Origin: an uncultured Bacteroides sp. | GTDB taxonomy: Bacteria > Bacteroidota > Bacteroidia > Bacteroidales > Bacteroidaceae | Assembly (NCBI RefSeq): GCF_910586915.1 | Contig: NZ_CAJULN010000027.1 | Span: 1-36,346 of the forward strand | DNA length: 36,346 nucleotides | Direction: 5' to 3' | Part shown: positions 24,205 to 32,980 of the stretch, piece by piece | Layout: each line of letters opens with the position of its first letter | Position numbering within the stretch: position 1 is the first letter of the stretch | Position numbers and translations under genes: made by a program | Notes under the pieces: generated by a model | Seen by the model: only the letters and a program-made list of their open reading frames with translations | What the model was told of the DNA's origin: nothing | Databases searched by the model: none

Positions 24205-24224
24205 AAACAGTTACTGTTTTTTTT
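24205..24224 (+). terminator. Intrinsic terminator after element copy 1
   Basis: AAACAG pairs with CTGTTT over a TTA loop, followed by a run of T. The stem is short but perfect and T-rich, 8 bases past the end of copy 1. Confidence 0.5.
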
Positions 24225-24359
24225 CTATGTATTTATCCTTCGCCTTTCCAACACCGGCCTGTTTTGAGTCAGCCACGCAGAGAAATAAAAAAACGCGGAA
24301 CCGCCCATCGTTCATTCCCCTGTAAAAGGCGGTAGGAAAGCCCTCGATAACGGAATGGT

Positions 24360-24460
24360 GACAGCAGCTCCACGCATATACGCGGAGAACCATCATGCCA
24401 ATCTTGTTATCAGGTTAAAGTTTCCTACGCTTTATTACAGCAAGACACAGACACAACGTT
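24360..24460. repeat. Duplicated ~105-nt element, copy 2 (candidate small RNA)
   Basis: This is the second copy of the element, 163 bases downstream. The variable segment here forms a better hairpin, CTCCACGC with ACGCGGAG around an ATAT loop, allowing a G-U pair and one mismatch, whereas copy 1 has a different sequence there. A terminator follows at 24487-24515 on the plus strand. On the minus strand TATTTTCG (24478-24485) could serve as a -7 element, so the transcribed strand remains open. Confidence 0.65.
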
Positions 24461-24486
24461 CTTTGTATTTTACCCTCGAAAATAGG

Positions 24487-24515
24487 ACGACATCGCAACC
24501 GATGTTGTAATTTTT
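24487..24515 (+). terminator. Intrinsic terminator after element copy 2
   Basis: ACGACATCG (24487-24495) pairs with CGATGTTGT (24500-24508), one pair being G-U, across a CAAC tetraloop, followed by AATTTTT. This is a stronger stem than the one after copy 1. Confidence 0.6.
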
Positions 24516-25029
24516 ATGCCATAGGCAATCTGTTTTTTGGTTTATACCGGTACGCTGCAACATTACAGGTACCCGATTGTTTGTTGTGTGCAAAGGTAGC
24601 ATATTTTCTTGAGTTTTGAAGGTTATTTTGCCATTTGTATTTCCGATTCCGTCCGCCAATCCTGTCCGCCGGTGCAAAGATACGGGTATCGTCCGAACCG
24701 GCACAATCATTTTCGCAAAGTGCGTTCATAAATTAATTCATAGCGTCCGAACGAAAAAGAGGCTTCCTCCTCCGTCCTCTCCTGGAGGAGAGTCAGAGAG
24801 GTGGTTTCTTTTGTTTTTCTTTGTTTTTATTTGTTTTTCTTTGTTTTGTGTACCCGTTGCCGACATTTCGGGCTTCATTGCCGCAGCATCGGCGGTTGAT
24901 GTTGCAGCACCGGCGGCTGATGTCGCATTGCGGGTTGTCCGGGCGACGGTATTTTTCGGCAGACGAAAGGAGAGCGGCTCATGAAATTTTCCCTGCTGCC
25001 GCACGTTGGAGACAGATGGCTTGCCTGCA

Positions 25030-25117
25030 CGACATATATCGGCTGGACATTGGACATATAGCTGCTGAAGGCAGGACATATAGACGCTGGACACAGGAGA
25101 TACGGATGCTGGAAGCA
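25030..25117. repeat. 22-bp-period repeat cluster C
   Basis: Four direct units lie in exact 22-bp register: 25030-25051, 25052-25073, 25074-25095 and 25096-25117. They begin CGACATATATCGGCTG, GGACATATAGCTGCTG, GGACATATAGACGCTG and GGAGATACGGATGCTG, so the first 16 bases are well conserved and the last six vary. The cluster lies about 70 bases upstream of the metG promoter. Confidence 0.78.
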
Positions 25118-25188
25118 CCACGGAGGGCGGCGTCCGGAAGTGGAATAAAAATCTGTGTGAATCTGTGTAATCCGTGGTGAAAAATCAA

Positions 25189-25196
25189 TATCTTTG
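25189..25196 (+). promoter_or_regulatory. -7 promoter element of metG
   Basis: TATCTTTG matches the -7 consensus. The predicted start near 25203 leaves about 36 bases before the ATG at 25239. Confidence 0.6.
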
Positions 25197-25238
25197 CACG
25201 TTGCAAGAATGAAAACAATAAAACCACGCTATACACAC

Positions 25239-27278
25239 ATGGAAAAGAAATTCAAAAGAACCACCGTCACATCGGCACTGCCGTATGCGAACGGGCCTGT
25301 CCACATCGGCCACCTGGCCGGCGTGTACGTGCCGGCAGATATCTACGTACGCTATCTGCGGCTGAAGAAAGAAGATGTACTGTTTGTCGGCGGCTCGGAC
25401 GAACACGGAGTACCCATCACCATCCGCGCCAAGAAAGAGGGAATCACGCCGCAGGATGTGGTAGACCGCTACCACACGCTGATAAAGGAGTCGTTCAAGG
25501 AGTTCGGCATCTCATTCGACGTATATAGCCGCACCACTTCGCCGACCCACCACCAACTGGCGTCGGACTTCTTCAAGAAACTGTACGACAAGGGAGAATT
25601 CATCGAAAAGACCTCCGAACAATACTACGACGAAGAGGCGAAGACCTTCCTTGCCGACCGTTACATCACCGGCGAGTGCCCGCACTGCCACGCCGAAGGA
25701 GCCTACGGCGACCAATGCGAGAAATGCGGAACCTCGCTCTCGCCCACCGACCTCATCAACCCCAAAAGCGCCATCAGCGGCAGCAAACCCGTGATGAAGG
25801 AGACCAAGCACTGGTATCTGCCCCTCGACAAACACGAAGGATGGCTGCGCCAGTGGATTCTCGAAGACCACAAGGAATGGCGCCCCAACGTGTACGGACA
25901 GTGCAAGAGCTGGCTCGACATGGGACTCCAGCCGCGCGCCGTGAGCCGCGACCTCGACTGGGGCATCCCCGTCCCCGTAGAAGGCGCCGAAGGGAAAGTG
26001 CTCTACGTGTGGTTCGACGCTCCCATCGGATACATCTCCAACACGAAGGAGCTTCTGCCCGACAGTTGGGAGACTTGGTGGAAAGACCCCGAAACACGCC
26101 TGCTGCACTTCATCGGCAAAGACAACATCGTCTTCCACTGCATCGTCTTCCCCGCCATGCTGAAGGCGGAAGGCAGCTACATCCTGCCCGAGAACGTGCC
26201 GAGCAACGAATTCCTCAACCTCGAGGGCGACAAAATATCCACCTCGCGCAACTGGGCCGTATGGCTGCACGAATACCTCGCCGACTTCCCCGGCAAGCAA
26301 GACGTGCTCCGCTACGTGCTCACCGCCAATGCGCCTGAGACAAAAGACAACGACTTCACCTGGAAAGACTTCCAGGCACGCAACAACAACGAACTGGTAG
26401 CCGTGTACGGCAACTTCGTAAACCGCGCAATGGTGCTGACGCAGAAGTACTTCGACGGGAAAGTCCCCGCACAGGGCGAACTGACCGACTACGACAAGGA
26501 AACCCTCAAGGAATTCTCCGACGTCAAAGCGGAAGTGGAGAAGCTGCTCGACGTATTCAAATTCCGCGACGCGCAGAAAGAGGCGATGAACCTGGCACGC
26601 ATCGGCAACAAATACCTCGCCGACACCGAACCGTGGAAGCTGGCCAAAACAGACATGGAGCGCGTGGGAACCATCCTCAACATCTCCCTGCAACTCGTAG
26701 CCAACCTCGCCATCGCGTTCGACCCCTTCCTGCCCTTCAGCTCGGAACGGCTCCGCAAGATGCTGAACATGGACACCTTCGAGTGGTCCGAACTGGGACG
26801 TGACAACCTCCTTCCGGTAGGACACCAACTGAACAAGCCGGAACTGCTGTTCGAGAAAATCGAAGACGCCACCATCGAAGCACAGGTACAAAAACTGCTC
26901 GACACGAAGAAGGCAAACGAAGAGGCAAACTACAAAGCCAACCCGATTCGCCCGAACATCGAGTTCGACGATTTCCTGAAACTGGACATCCGCGTAGGAA
27001 CCGTGCTCGAATGTCAGAAAGTGCCGAAGGCCGACAAGCTGCTGCAATTCAAGATTGACGACGGACTCGAAACACGCACCATCGTATCGGGCATCGCCAA
27101 ACATTACCAGCCCGAAGAGCTCGTAGGCAAGCAGGTATGCTTCATCGCCAACCTCGCTCCGCGCAAGCTGAAAGGCATCGTCAGCGAAGGCATGATTCTG
27201 AGTGCCGAAAACAACGACGGCAGCCTGGCAGTCATCACGCCGCAGAAGGAAGTGAAGCCGGGCAGCGAAGTAAAATAA
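25239..27278 (+). CDS. metG: Methionyl-tRNA synthetase
   Basis: A 679-residue class I synthetase charging tRNA-Met. It shows the HIGH motif (residues 22-25 in GPVHIGHLAG), a zinc knuckle with cysteine pairs (ECPHCHAEGAYGDQCEKCG, about 146-164), and the KMSKS equivalent as KISTSRN. An anticodon-binding helical domain follows (about 400-560), and a C-terminal EMAP/tRNA-binding domain (about 575-679, FLKLDIRVGTVLECQKV) supports dimerisation. The start at 25239 gives the usual N-terminus MEKKFKRTTVTSALPYANG; ATGs at 25194 and 25209 lie in or next to the promoter. A terminator follows. Confidence 0.96.
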   Translation: MEKKFKRTTVTSALPYANGPVHIGHLAGVYVPADIYVRYLRLKKEDVLFVGGSDEHGVPITIRAKKEGITPQDVVDRYHTLIKESFKEFGISFDVYSRTTSPTHHQLASDFFKKLYDKGEFIEKTSEQYYDEEAKTFLADRYITGECPHCHAEGAYGDQCEKCGTSLSPTDLINPKSAISGSKPVMKETKHWYLPLDKHEGWLRQWILEDHKEWRPNVYGQCKSWLDMGLQPRAVSRDLDWGIPVPVEGAEGKVLYVWFDAPIGYISNTKELLPDSWETWWKDPETRLLHFIGKDNIVFHCIVFPAMLKAEGSYILPENVPSNEFLNLEGDKISTSRNWAVWLHEYLADFPGKQDVLRYVLTANAPETKDNDFTWKDFQARNNNELVAVYGNFVNRAMVLTQKYFDGKVPAQGELTDYDKETLKEFSDVKAEVEKLLDVFKFRDAQKEAMNLARIGNKYLADTEPWKLAKTDMERVGTILNISLQLVANLAIAFDPFLPFSSERLRKMLNMDTFEWSELGRDNLLPVGHQLNKPELLFEKIEDATIEAQVQKLLDTKKANEEANYKANPIRPNIEFDDFLKLDIRVGTVLECQKVPKADKLLQFKIDDGLETRTIVSGIAKHYQPEELVGKQVCFIANLAPRKLKGIVSEGMILSAENNDGSLAVITPQKEVKPGSEVK

Positions 27279-27301
27279 CCACACTGAAAGAGGATATACA
27301 A

Positions 27302-27355
27302 GAAGGCACACACGCCGGCAACGGCAAAAAAAAAGAAGTGCCTTCCTGTATATTC
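27302..27355 (+). terminator. Probable terminator after metG
   Basis: GAAGGCAC (27302-27309) pairs perfectly with GTGCCTTC (27338-27345). The 28-base loop contains a smaller GCCG/CGGC hairpin. A T-rich stretch (ATTCTTTTTG) follows. It separates metG from the glycan operon, though read-through is possible since I see no clear promoter before 27387. Confidence 0.55.
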
Positions 27356-27386
27356 TTTTTGTTTATTAGCGGGTAACAACCATGAT

Positions 27387-28832
27387 ATGAGCGAAGAACA
27401 ATCACTAAAAGAAAAAACAGCCAAAGGATTATTCTGGGGCGGGCTCAGCAACGGGCTGCAACAACTGCTGAACCTGATATTCGGCATCTTCCTTGCCCGC
27501 CTGCTCTCCCGTGAGGACTATGGCATGGTAGGTATGCTCAGCATCTTCTCGTTGATAGCCGGCAGCCTGCAGGAGAGCGGATTCACAGCCGCGCTCACCA
27601 ACAAAAAAGAAGTAGGCCATAAAGACTACAATGCAGTATTCTGGTTCAGTTCGGCAATGGGACTCACCCTTTACACCCTGCTGTTTTTCTGCGCCCCCTA
27701 CATCGCGGCGTTTTACAACAAGCCCGAACTGACGCCGTTGGCGCGTTATTCATTCTTAGGATTCTTCCTGTCGAGTTTGGGAACCGCCCAAAACGCCTAT
27801 ATGTTCCGCAACCTGATGGTGAAGCAACGAGCCGTTTCGGCCATGCTCAGCCTCATCGTTTCGGGCGCGACAGGAGTCATCATGGCCTACAACGGCATGG
27901 CCTACTGGGGATACGCCACGCAAAGCATCATCTACGTCTTTTGCGTCACCTGCTGCTACTGGTATTTCTCACCGTGGCGTCCCGACCTGCACATCAACCT
28001 GAAACCCTTGAAAGAGATGATTGCCTTCAGCAGCCGCCTGCTGGTGACGCACATATTTACCAACATCAACAACAACGTCCTGTCGGTGATTTTAGGCAAG
28101 TTCTACTCCGAACAGGAGGTGGGCGACTTCAACCAGGCCAACAAATGGAACGCGATGGGATACTCCGTCCTCTACGGCATGGTAAAAGAGGTAGCGCAGC
28201 CCACCCTGTCCCGTGTCACCGACGAGCACGAACGGCAGAAGCGCATCTTCCGCAAGCTGCTCCGCTTCACGGCCTTCATCGCCTTCCCCGCCCTGTTCGG
28301 ACTGTCGTTCATCACTCCCGAGCTGATTACCATCGCCATCACCTCCAAGTGGGCGGCAAGCGCGGAAATCTTAAGAACCCTGTGCATCGGAAGCGCCTTC
28401 CTCGCCATCGGCAACCTCTACTCCAACCTCATCATCAGTAAAGAAAAATCCGACATTTATATGTGGAGCACCATCGTACAGGGGCTTGTGCAGGTGTCTA
28501 TCATGCTCTATTTCAGCAGCTACGGCATCTCCGCCTTAGTGAAATATTACGTCTGCATCAACATCGGCTGGCTTGCCGTGTGGCAGTATTTCGTGTGGCG
28601 CGAGATACGGCTCAGCCTCTTCGAAGCCTTGAAAGACATCTGCCCCTTCGCCCTCATCGCCGCCGGAAGTATGCTGGCAGCGCACTGCTGCACCCGGGGC
28701 CTTTCAAACATATACATCCTGCTGATAGCCAAAATCGCGGTTGCAGCAACCATATACACCACCGTCATGTGGATAAGCGGCTCGGTCACCTTCAGGGAGA
28801 GCGTGCAGTATTTCCTCAAAAAGAAGAACTAA
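27387..28832 (+). CDS. Polysaccharide flippase of the PST/MOP family (Wzx-like)
   Basis: A 481-residue polytopic inner-membrane protein with about 12-14 hydrophobic segments. It starts with the family-typical KTAKGLFWGGLSNGLQQLLN and FGIFLARLLSREDYGMVGML, followed by long helices through to the lysine-rich end FLKKKN. Members of the family move lipid-linked oligosaccharides across the inner membrane for O-antigen, capsule, exopolysaccharide or protein glycan assembly. It is the first gene of a packed run with six glycosyltransferase-type genes, which supports this role. No polymerase (Wzy) or chain-length regulator is encoded in the window, so the product may be a short oligosaccharide. Confidence 0.85.
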   Translation: MSEEQSLKEKTAKGLFWGGLSNGLQQLLNLIFGIFLARLLSREDYGMVGMLSIFSLIAGSLQESGFTAALTNKKEVGHKDYNAVFWFSSAMGLTLYTLLFFCAPYIAAFYNKPELTPLARYSFLGFFLSSLGTAQNAYMFRNLMVKQRAVSAMLSLIVSGATGVIMAYNGMAYWGYATQSIIYVFCVTCCYWYFSPWRPDLHINLKPLKEMIAFSSRLLVTHIFTNINNNVLSVILGKFYSEQEVGDFNQANKWNAMGYSVLYGMVKEVAQPTLSRVTDEHERQKRIFRKLLRFTAFIAFPALFGLSFITPELITIAITSKWAASAEILRTLCIGSAFLAIGNLYSNLIISKEKSDIYMWSTIVQGLVQVSIMLYFSSYGISALVKYYVCINIGWLAVWQYFVWREIRLSLFEALKDICPFALIAAGSMLAAHCCTRGLSNIYILLIAKIAVAATIYTTVMWISGSVTFRESVQYFLKKKN

Positions 28833-28854
28833 AAGCCCAAAGAAGACAGACATC

Positions 28855-29853
28855 ATGGAGAAAATACCTGTATTTTTCACATTCGACAAGAACTACGTAG
28901 TGGCAGCCGGAGTTGCCATCTACTCCCTGCTGAAACACGCCGCACCGACCTACGAATACAAGCTATACGTGCTCCACACGGACATCCCTGCCAAAGCACA
29001 ACGCGAACTGGCAAGGCTCGCCGGCAGATTCGGCAACGCCTCCCTGGAGTTTATTGACACATCCGCCTTCGACGACAGCGAGCACATCCGCCAAAGCAAG
29101 GCGCACTTCTCAAAAGAGATATACTACAAGCTCATCGCCGCCGAGATATTCCCCCAGTACGACCGGATTATCTGTTCGGATGTGGACGTCGTATTCACCG
29201 GCGACATTTCCGAATCCTACTTCATGCACCCAGACCGCTTCTTCTACTTTGCCGGTATCGGGCAAATACTCGAAAGCGACCGCATGAAGAACTACGCGGG
29301 CAAATTCACCGAAGAGGAGACCAAGATACTCAAAAAGGAGATTGCCGCCGGATACCTGCTGATGAACCTTCAGGCAATCCGTCGCGATTCGATGCAGAAG
29401 AAACTGACAGACTATTACAAAGCCAACTACCACAGGCTATGCCTGCCGGAACAGGACTGCATCATCCTCTGCTGCTGGCCGCACGTCGAATATCTCCCCA
29501 TCAAGTTCTGCGTGTGCAATTACTATTACAACGTAAATCCCGCCACAGCCGCATTCTACCGCGACAACGACCGCCTGCCCGCCGTGCACGAACAGGCGGC
29601 ACACCTGTTTGCCGAAGCGCTCGCCCACCCAGTGCAACTCCATTATGTGGGCGAAAACAAACCCTGGAACAGTCTCTCGGTACCAAAGCACGGCCTATGG
29701 CTCGCCCTGCTGCGCGAATCGGGATACACCGGCAGGCTGCTCAGAGACCTGCCACGACTGATGCGGCAAAGACTGAGAAGATACAGTCTGAAACGTTTTC
29801 TGTCGAAGATAGCCAACCGTTTTACATCGAAAAGCAATCATTATGGAAAGTAA
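28855..29853 (+). CDS. Family 8 glycosyltransferase
   Basis: A 332-residue cytoplasmic GT-A enzyme. The N-terminus IPVFFTFDKNYVVAAGVAIYSLL is typical of GT8 (galactosyl/glucosyltransferase, LgtC-like), here quoted in part as VFFTFDKNYVVAAGV. The metal-binding DxD is Asp109-Val-Asp111 in ICSDVDVVFTG, AAGYLLMNLQAI is the usual second motif, and HYVGENKPWN near 262-271 matches the family HxxGxxKPW. A retaining transfer of a hexose from a nucleotide sugar is expected; donor and acceptor are unknown. The 3' end overlaps the next gene by 11 bases, and the C-terminus is basic, suggesting membrane association. Confidence 0.85.
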   Translation: MEKIPVFFTFDKNYVVAAGVAIYSLLKHAAPTYEYKLYVLHTDIPAKAQRELARLAGRFGNASLEFIDTSAFDDSEHIRQSKAHFSKEIYYKLIAAEIFPQYDRIICSDVDVVFTGDISESYFMHPDRFFYFAGIGQILESDRMKNYAGKFTEEETKILKKEIAAGYLLMNLQAIRRDSMQKKLTDYYKANYHRLCLPEQDCIILCCWPHVEYLPIKFCVCNYYYNVNPATAAFYRDNDRLPAVHEQAAHLFAEALAHPVQLHYVGENKPWNSLSVPKHGLWLALLRESGYTGRLLRDLPRLMRQRLRRYSLKRFLSKIANRFTSKSNHYGK

Positions 29854-30949
29854 CAAAGTACGTGTCATTGCATTTTATCTCCCCCAATATCATCCCACAG
29901 CCGAAAACGACCGGTGGTGGGGCAAAGGATTCACCGAATGGACAAACGTGGGCAAGGCAAAACCCTTGTTTCGCGGACACTACCAGCCGCGCGTCCCCGC
30001 CGACCTGGGATATTACGACCTCCGGGTGTCCGAAACACGCATCGAGCAGGCACAGTTGGCAGAGCAGTACGGCATAGAAGGTTTCTGCTACTGGCACTAC
30101 TGGTTTGGCAACGGCAGGCAACTCCTCCAACGCCCCTTCCAGGAAGTGCTGGCATCGGGCAAACCCGACTTTCCCTTCTGCCTTGCTTGGGCAAACCATA
30201 GCTGGGAAGACAAGCAATTCAGCAAAGAAGGTACTCACCGGATGCTCATGGAGCAGCTATATCCGGGCGAAGCCGACGAGACAGCCCACTTCGGCACACT
30301 GCTACCCGCCTTCAAGGACCACCGTTACATCCGCGTGGAGGGCAAACCGGTATTCATGGTCTACAACCCCTTCGAGCTGCCCGACGCCGGACGCTTCATA
30401 CGCCTGTGGCAAAAGTTAGCGCGCGAAAACGGGCTGGAGGGCATACACTTCGTAGCGCAGACCAACAACGCCAAAGAGGTGCAACCGCTCAGGGAGATGG
30501 GATTCGACGCCGTAAATATCGTCAGGCTGTTCGACTTCTTCAAGCAGGACTACTCTACGGTGGAGAAAATATACATGAAAATGATGCGGCTCGTCTTCAA
30601 AAGAGGCCGCATTGTCGACTACGCCCGTGCCGCCCGGTTCTTCTCCGGCACCGAAGACCGCCGGAACGACTGCTACCCGACCCTCATCCCCAACTGGGAC
30701 CACTCGCCCCGTTCGGGCAGGAAAGGGCACATCCTCGTACGCTCCACGCCGGAGAAGTTCAAGAAGCACGCACGCCGCACCCTCGCCGACATGGCGCACA
30801 AGCCCGCCGACCGGCGCATCGTATTCCTCAAATCGTGGAACGAATGGGCCGAAGGCAACTACATGGAGCCCGACTTAAAGTTCGGACGCTCCTACCTCGA
30901 AGCACTCCAACAGTCAATCAACGAATCCAACCCCGACCACAGCCTATGA
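29843..30949 (+). CDS. WbsX-family (GH99-like domain) glycan biosynthesis protein
   Basis: A 368-residue protein opening with RVIAFYLPQYHPTAENDRWW and GKGFTEWTNVGKAKPLFRGH, the signature of the WbsX/GH99-like family often found in O-antigen and capsule clusters. Other conserved parts are IEGFCYWHYWFGNGRQLL, FCLAWANHSWEDK and the C-terminal FLKSWNEWAEGNYMEPD. The fold resembles family 99 endo-mannosidases, yet the cytoplasmic location and genetic context point to synthesis or modification of the glycan; the reaction is not established. It overlaps both neighbours (11 bases before, ATGA after), a sign of translational coupling. Confidence 0.83.
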   Translation: MESNKVRVIAFYLPQYHPTAENDRWWGKGFTEWTNVGKAKPLFRGHYQPRVPADLGYYDLRVSETRIEQAQLAEQYGIEGFCYWHYWFGNGRQLLQRPFQEVLASGKPDFPFCLAWANHSWEDKQFSKEGTHRMLMEQLYPGEADETAHFGTLLPAFKDHRYIRVEGKPVFMVYNPFELPDAGRFIRLWQKLARENGLEGIHFVAQTNNAKEVQPLREMGFDAVNIVRLFDFFKQDYSTVEKIYMKMMRLVFKRGRIVDYARAARFFSGTEDRRNDCYPTLIPNWDHSPRSGRKGHILVRSTPEKFKKHARRTLADMAHKPADRRIVFLKSWNEWAEGNYMEPDLKFGRSYLEALQQSINESNPDHSL

Positions 30950-31863
30950 CAAGTCAGCCAGCACCTATCCTCTTATTCGTGTACAACCGCCCGGAGCACG
31001 CCCGCCAATGCATCGAATCTCTCCGGAGAAACGCACTGGCCGCCCAAAGCCCCCTGTTCATCTATTCCGACGCCGCCCGCCAACCCGAAAGCCGGGAAGG
31101 CGTAGCGCAGACACGCCGGTTTATCCGCAACGTCGACGGATTCCTGTCTGTCACCATCATCGAGCGGGAGCAGAACTGGGGACTGGCACGAAGCATCATC
31201 GACGGAGTGACCACCCAGGTGAACCGCTTCGGAAGGGTCATCGTCATGGAAGACGACCTCATCGCCGCCCCGCACTTCCTGCAATTCATGAACGACGCGC
31301 TCGAGACCTACAAAGACGAACCGCGCGTGGGGCACATCCAGGGTTGCGACTTCACGCAAGACCCCGCCCTGCCCGACACCTTCCTGATAAAATGGACCGG
31401 AAGCTGGGGATGGGCCACGTGGGACAGGGCATGGAAACTGTTCAACCCCGACGGCAAAGAGCTTCTGCGCCAACTGGAGGAGCGGCGGCTCACCCGACGG
31501 TTCGACTTCGACGGCACATACGGCTACACCCGAATGCTGCGCAGGCAAATCGAAGGGAAGAACAACTCATGGGCCATCCGCTGGAACGCCAGCCTGTTCC
31601 TGGCAGACGTGCTCTCGCTCAACGCCGGACGCTCGCTGATACAGAACAACGGCTTCGACGGCAGTGGAACCAACTGCGGCGGCGGCGGACTGTATCACTC
31701 CATGCTATGGACCGAACCGCTTCGGGTGGAAAAGCTCTCGCCCATAGAAGAGAACGAACAGGCGAGAAAAGCATTCGTGCGCTACTATCACCGCACCAAC
31801 TGTTTCCTGGCAAAAGCCATCCGGCGAATCAAACGTACACTGAAAGGAGATTTCGGCGCATGA
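30946..31863 (+). CDS. GT2-like (GT-A fold) glycosyltransferase
   Basis: A 305-residue protein. The start PAPILLFVYNRPEHARQCIE is typical of a sugar-transferase family with an N-terminal GT-A fold, the metal-binding acidic motif VIVMEDDLIAAPHF is at about 98-111 (Glu102-Asp-Asp104), and the acceptor-side motif WTGSWGWATWDRAWK follows near 149-163. The ATG is fixed by ATGA overlap with the stop of the preceding gene (30946-30949). The longer open frame in this region is a shadow of the upstream gene. The sugar transferred is unknown. Confidence 0.8.
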   Translation: MTSQPAPILLFVYNRPEHARQCIESLRRNALAAQSPLFIYSDAARQPESREGVAQTRRFIRNVDGFLSVTIIEREQNWGLARSIIDGVTTQVNRFGRVIVMEDDLIAAPHFLQFMNDALETYKDEPRVGHIQGCDFTQDPALPDTFLIKWTGSWGWATWDRAWKLFNPDGKELLRQLEERRLTRRFDFDGTYGYTRMLRRQIEGKNNSWAIRWNASLFLADVLSLNAGRSLIQNNGFDGSGTNCGGGGLYHSMLWTEPLRVEKLSPIEENEQARKAFVRYYHRTNCFLAKAIRRIKRTLKGDFGA

Positions 31864-32930
31864 AAATTTATTATTACCACACCCGCCCCATACAGGAGGC
31901 GCTCGACGAATGGGAAAACCACCTGCATCCCGGACACATCCTCTACGGGCTCACCCACTTCGGCAAGTACGGCATCACACCGATACTTCACCGCTACCGC
32001 CGCTTCCCGTCGCGGCTGCGGCTGTCGCTCTACACGCTCTTCGAAGTGCTGCGTTGCAAGGAGCCGTACGACCTGCTGTACGGAACCTCTTTCTACGGGC
32101 TGGAGCTTGTCATCTTCCTACGCGCCTTAGGGCTGTACCGCAAGCCCATCGCCATTTGGCATCACCAGGCGGTGGTACGCAACCCGGGCAGGCTGTGCAA
32201 CCTGATTTCGCGTTTCTACTACAGGGGCATCGACCGGATGTTCTTTTTCAGCCGCACGCTGATAGACGACTCGCTCCAATCGGGCAAAGTCAGCGCCGAC
32301 CGGCTGCACCTGATACACTGGGGAGCCGACCTCGACTTCTACGACCACCTGAAACAGCACCTTCCCTCTGCCGGCAACGGGCAGCAGGAGAAGGCCTTCA
32401 TCAGCACCGGAAAAGAGAACCGCGACTTTGCCACCCTGCTGAAAGCATTTGCCGAAACGGGACTTCCCATCGACATCTTCACGACACCGGACAGGGATTA
32501 CGAACATCTGCTGAAGCAATACGCGCCGTACGCCAACATACGGGCACACCTCACCGGCGGTATCATCCCGCACCAATTGGCGGTAGAGGTCTGCCGCTCA
32601 AAGGCGGTGGTCATCTGTTGCCTCGACTACCCTTACACCGTGGGGCTGACCACCCTGGTGGAAGCATTCGCGCTGGGGCTTCCGGTAGTGTGCAGCCGCA
32701 ACCCCAAGTTTGAGATGGACATCGAAAAAGAGGGAGCCGGCATCTGCGTAGACTACAACGATGCGGAAGGCTGGAAGCAGGCCGTGAACTACCTCCACAC
32801 CCACCCCGAAGAGGCCCGGCGCATGGGAGCGAACGGACGCAAACTGGCAGAAAGGGAGTTCAACCTCGAACACTACAGCCGCGAACTGGCGGAAATACTG
32901 ACGGCAACGGTAAAAACTTCCCGCAAATAA
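31860..32930 (+). CDS. Family 4 (GT-B fold) glycosyltransferase
   Basis: A 356-residue protein with two Rossmann-like halves. The donor-binding half includes FISTGKENRDFATLLKAFAE (about 178-197) and the GT4 motif VGLTTLVEAFALGLPVVCS (about 261-279), where Glu269 would contact the nucleotide sugar. A C-terminal helix HYSRELAEIL closes the fold. The start ATG overlaps the previous stop (ATGA, 31860-31863). The N-terminal half (YYYHTRPIQEALDEWENHLH) is less like standard GT4 members, which may reflect its acceptor. Confidence 0.8.
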   Translation: MKIYYYHTRPIQEALDEWENHLHPGHILYGLTHFGKYGITPILHRYRRFPSRLRLSLYTLFEVLRCKEPYDLLYGTSFYGLELVIFLRALGLYRKPIAIWHHQAVVRNPGRLCNLISRFYYRGIDRMFFFSRTLIDDSLQSGKVSADRLHLIHWGADLDFYDHLKQHLPSAGNGQQEKAFISTGKENRDFATLLKAFAETGLPIDIFTTPDRDYEHLLKQYAPYANIRAHLTGGIIPHQLAVEVCRSKAVVICCLDYPYTVGLTTLVEAFALGLPVVCSRNPKFEMDIEKEGAGICVDYNDAEGWKQAVNYLHTHPEEARRMGANGRKLAEREFNLEHYSRELAEILTATVKTSRK

Positions 32931-32953
32931 CCACAGATTTACAACGAAAACCG

Positions 32954-32961
32954 TAACTTTG
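32954..32961 (+). promoter_or_regulatory. Possible internal promoter (-7 element) in the glycan operon
   Basis: TAACTTTG matches the -7 consensus and lies 20 bases before the ATG at 32981, in the only gap (50 bases) of the glycosyltransferase run. No -33 TTTG is seen. Confidence 0.45.
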
Positions 32962-32980
32962 TATAAATTTAATTCTGTCC

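Larger units (their letters stand above)
23967..25188. other. 1.2-kb intergenic region without convincing protein genes
   Basis: Open frames here are short, overlap on both strands and show no protein-like composition. What I do see is two copies of a ~105-nt element (24088-24196, 24360-24460), an intrinsic terminator after each on the plus strand, a weak minus-strand hairpin with a run of seven T (24287-24333), T-rich low-complexity sequence at about 24800-24850 and the 22-bp repeat cluster C near the right end. Confidence 0.6.

Noticed and set aside
24287..24333. Minus-strand intrinsic terminator
   Set aside because: The 6-bp stem has a 22-base loop, and six bases separate it from the T-run; too weak to call as a separate feature, though noted with the gap.
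24616..24984. A 122-codon open frame in the 1.2-kb gap
   Set aside because: It is low-complexity (TTTGTTTTTCTTTG-type repeats and GCAGCACCGGCGG-type repeats) with overlapping frames on both strands; no domain or promoter.
25030..25117. CRISPR array
   Set aside because: The units are 22 bp in total, with conserved and variable parts in every unit and no spacer-length unique sequence. No cas genes are present.
25512..27311. A 599-codon minus-strand open frame opposite metG
   Set aside because: It is antisense to an unmistakable metG, full of valine and glycine in shadow-frame fashion, with no domain I recognise.
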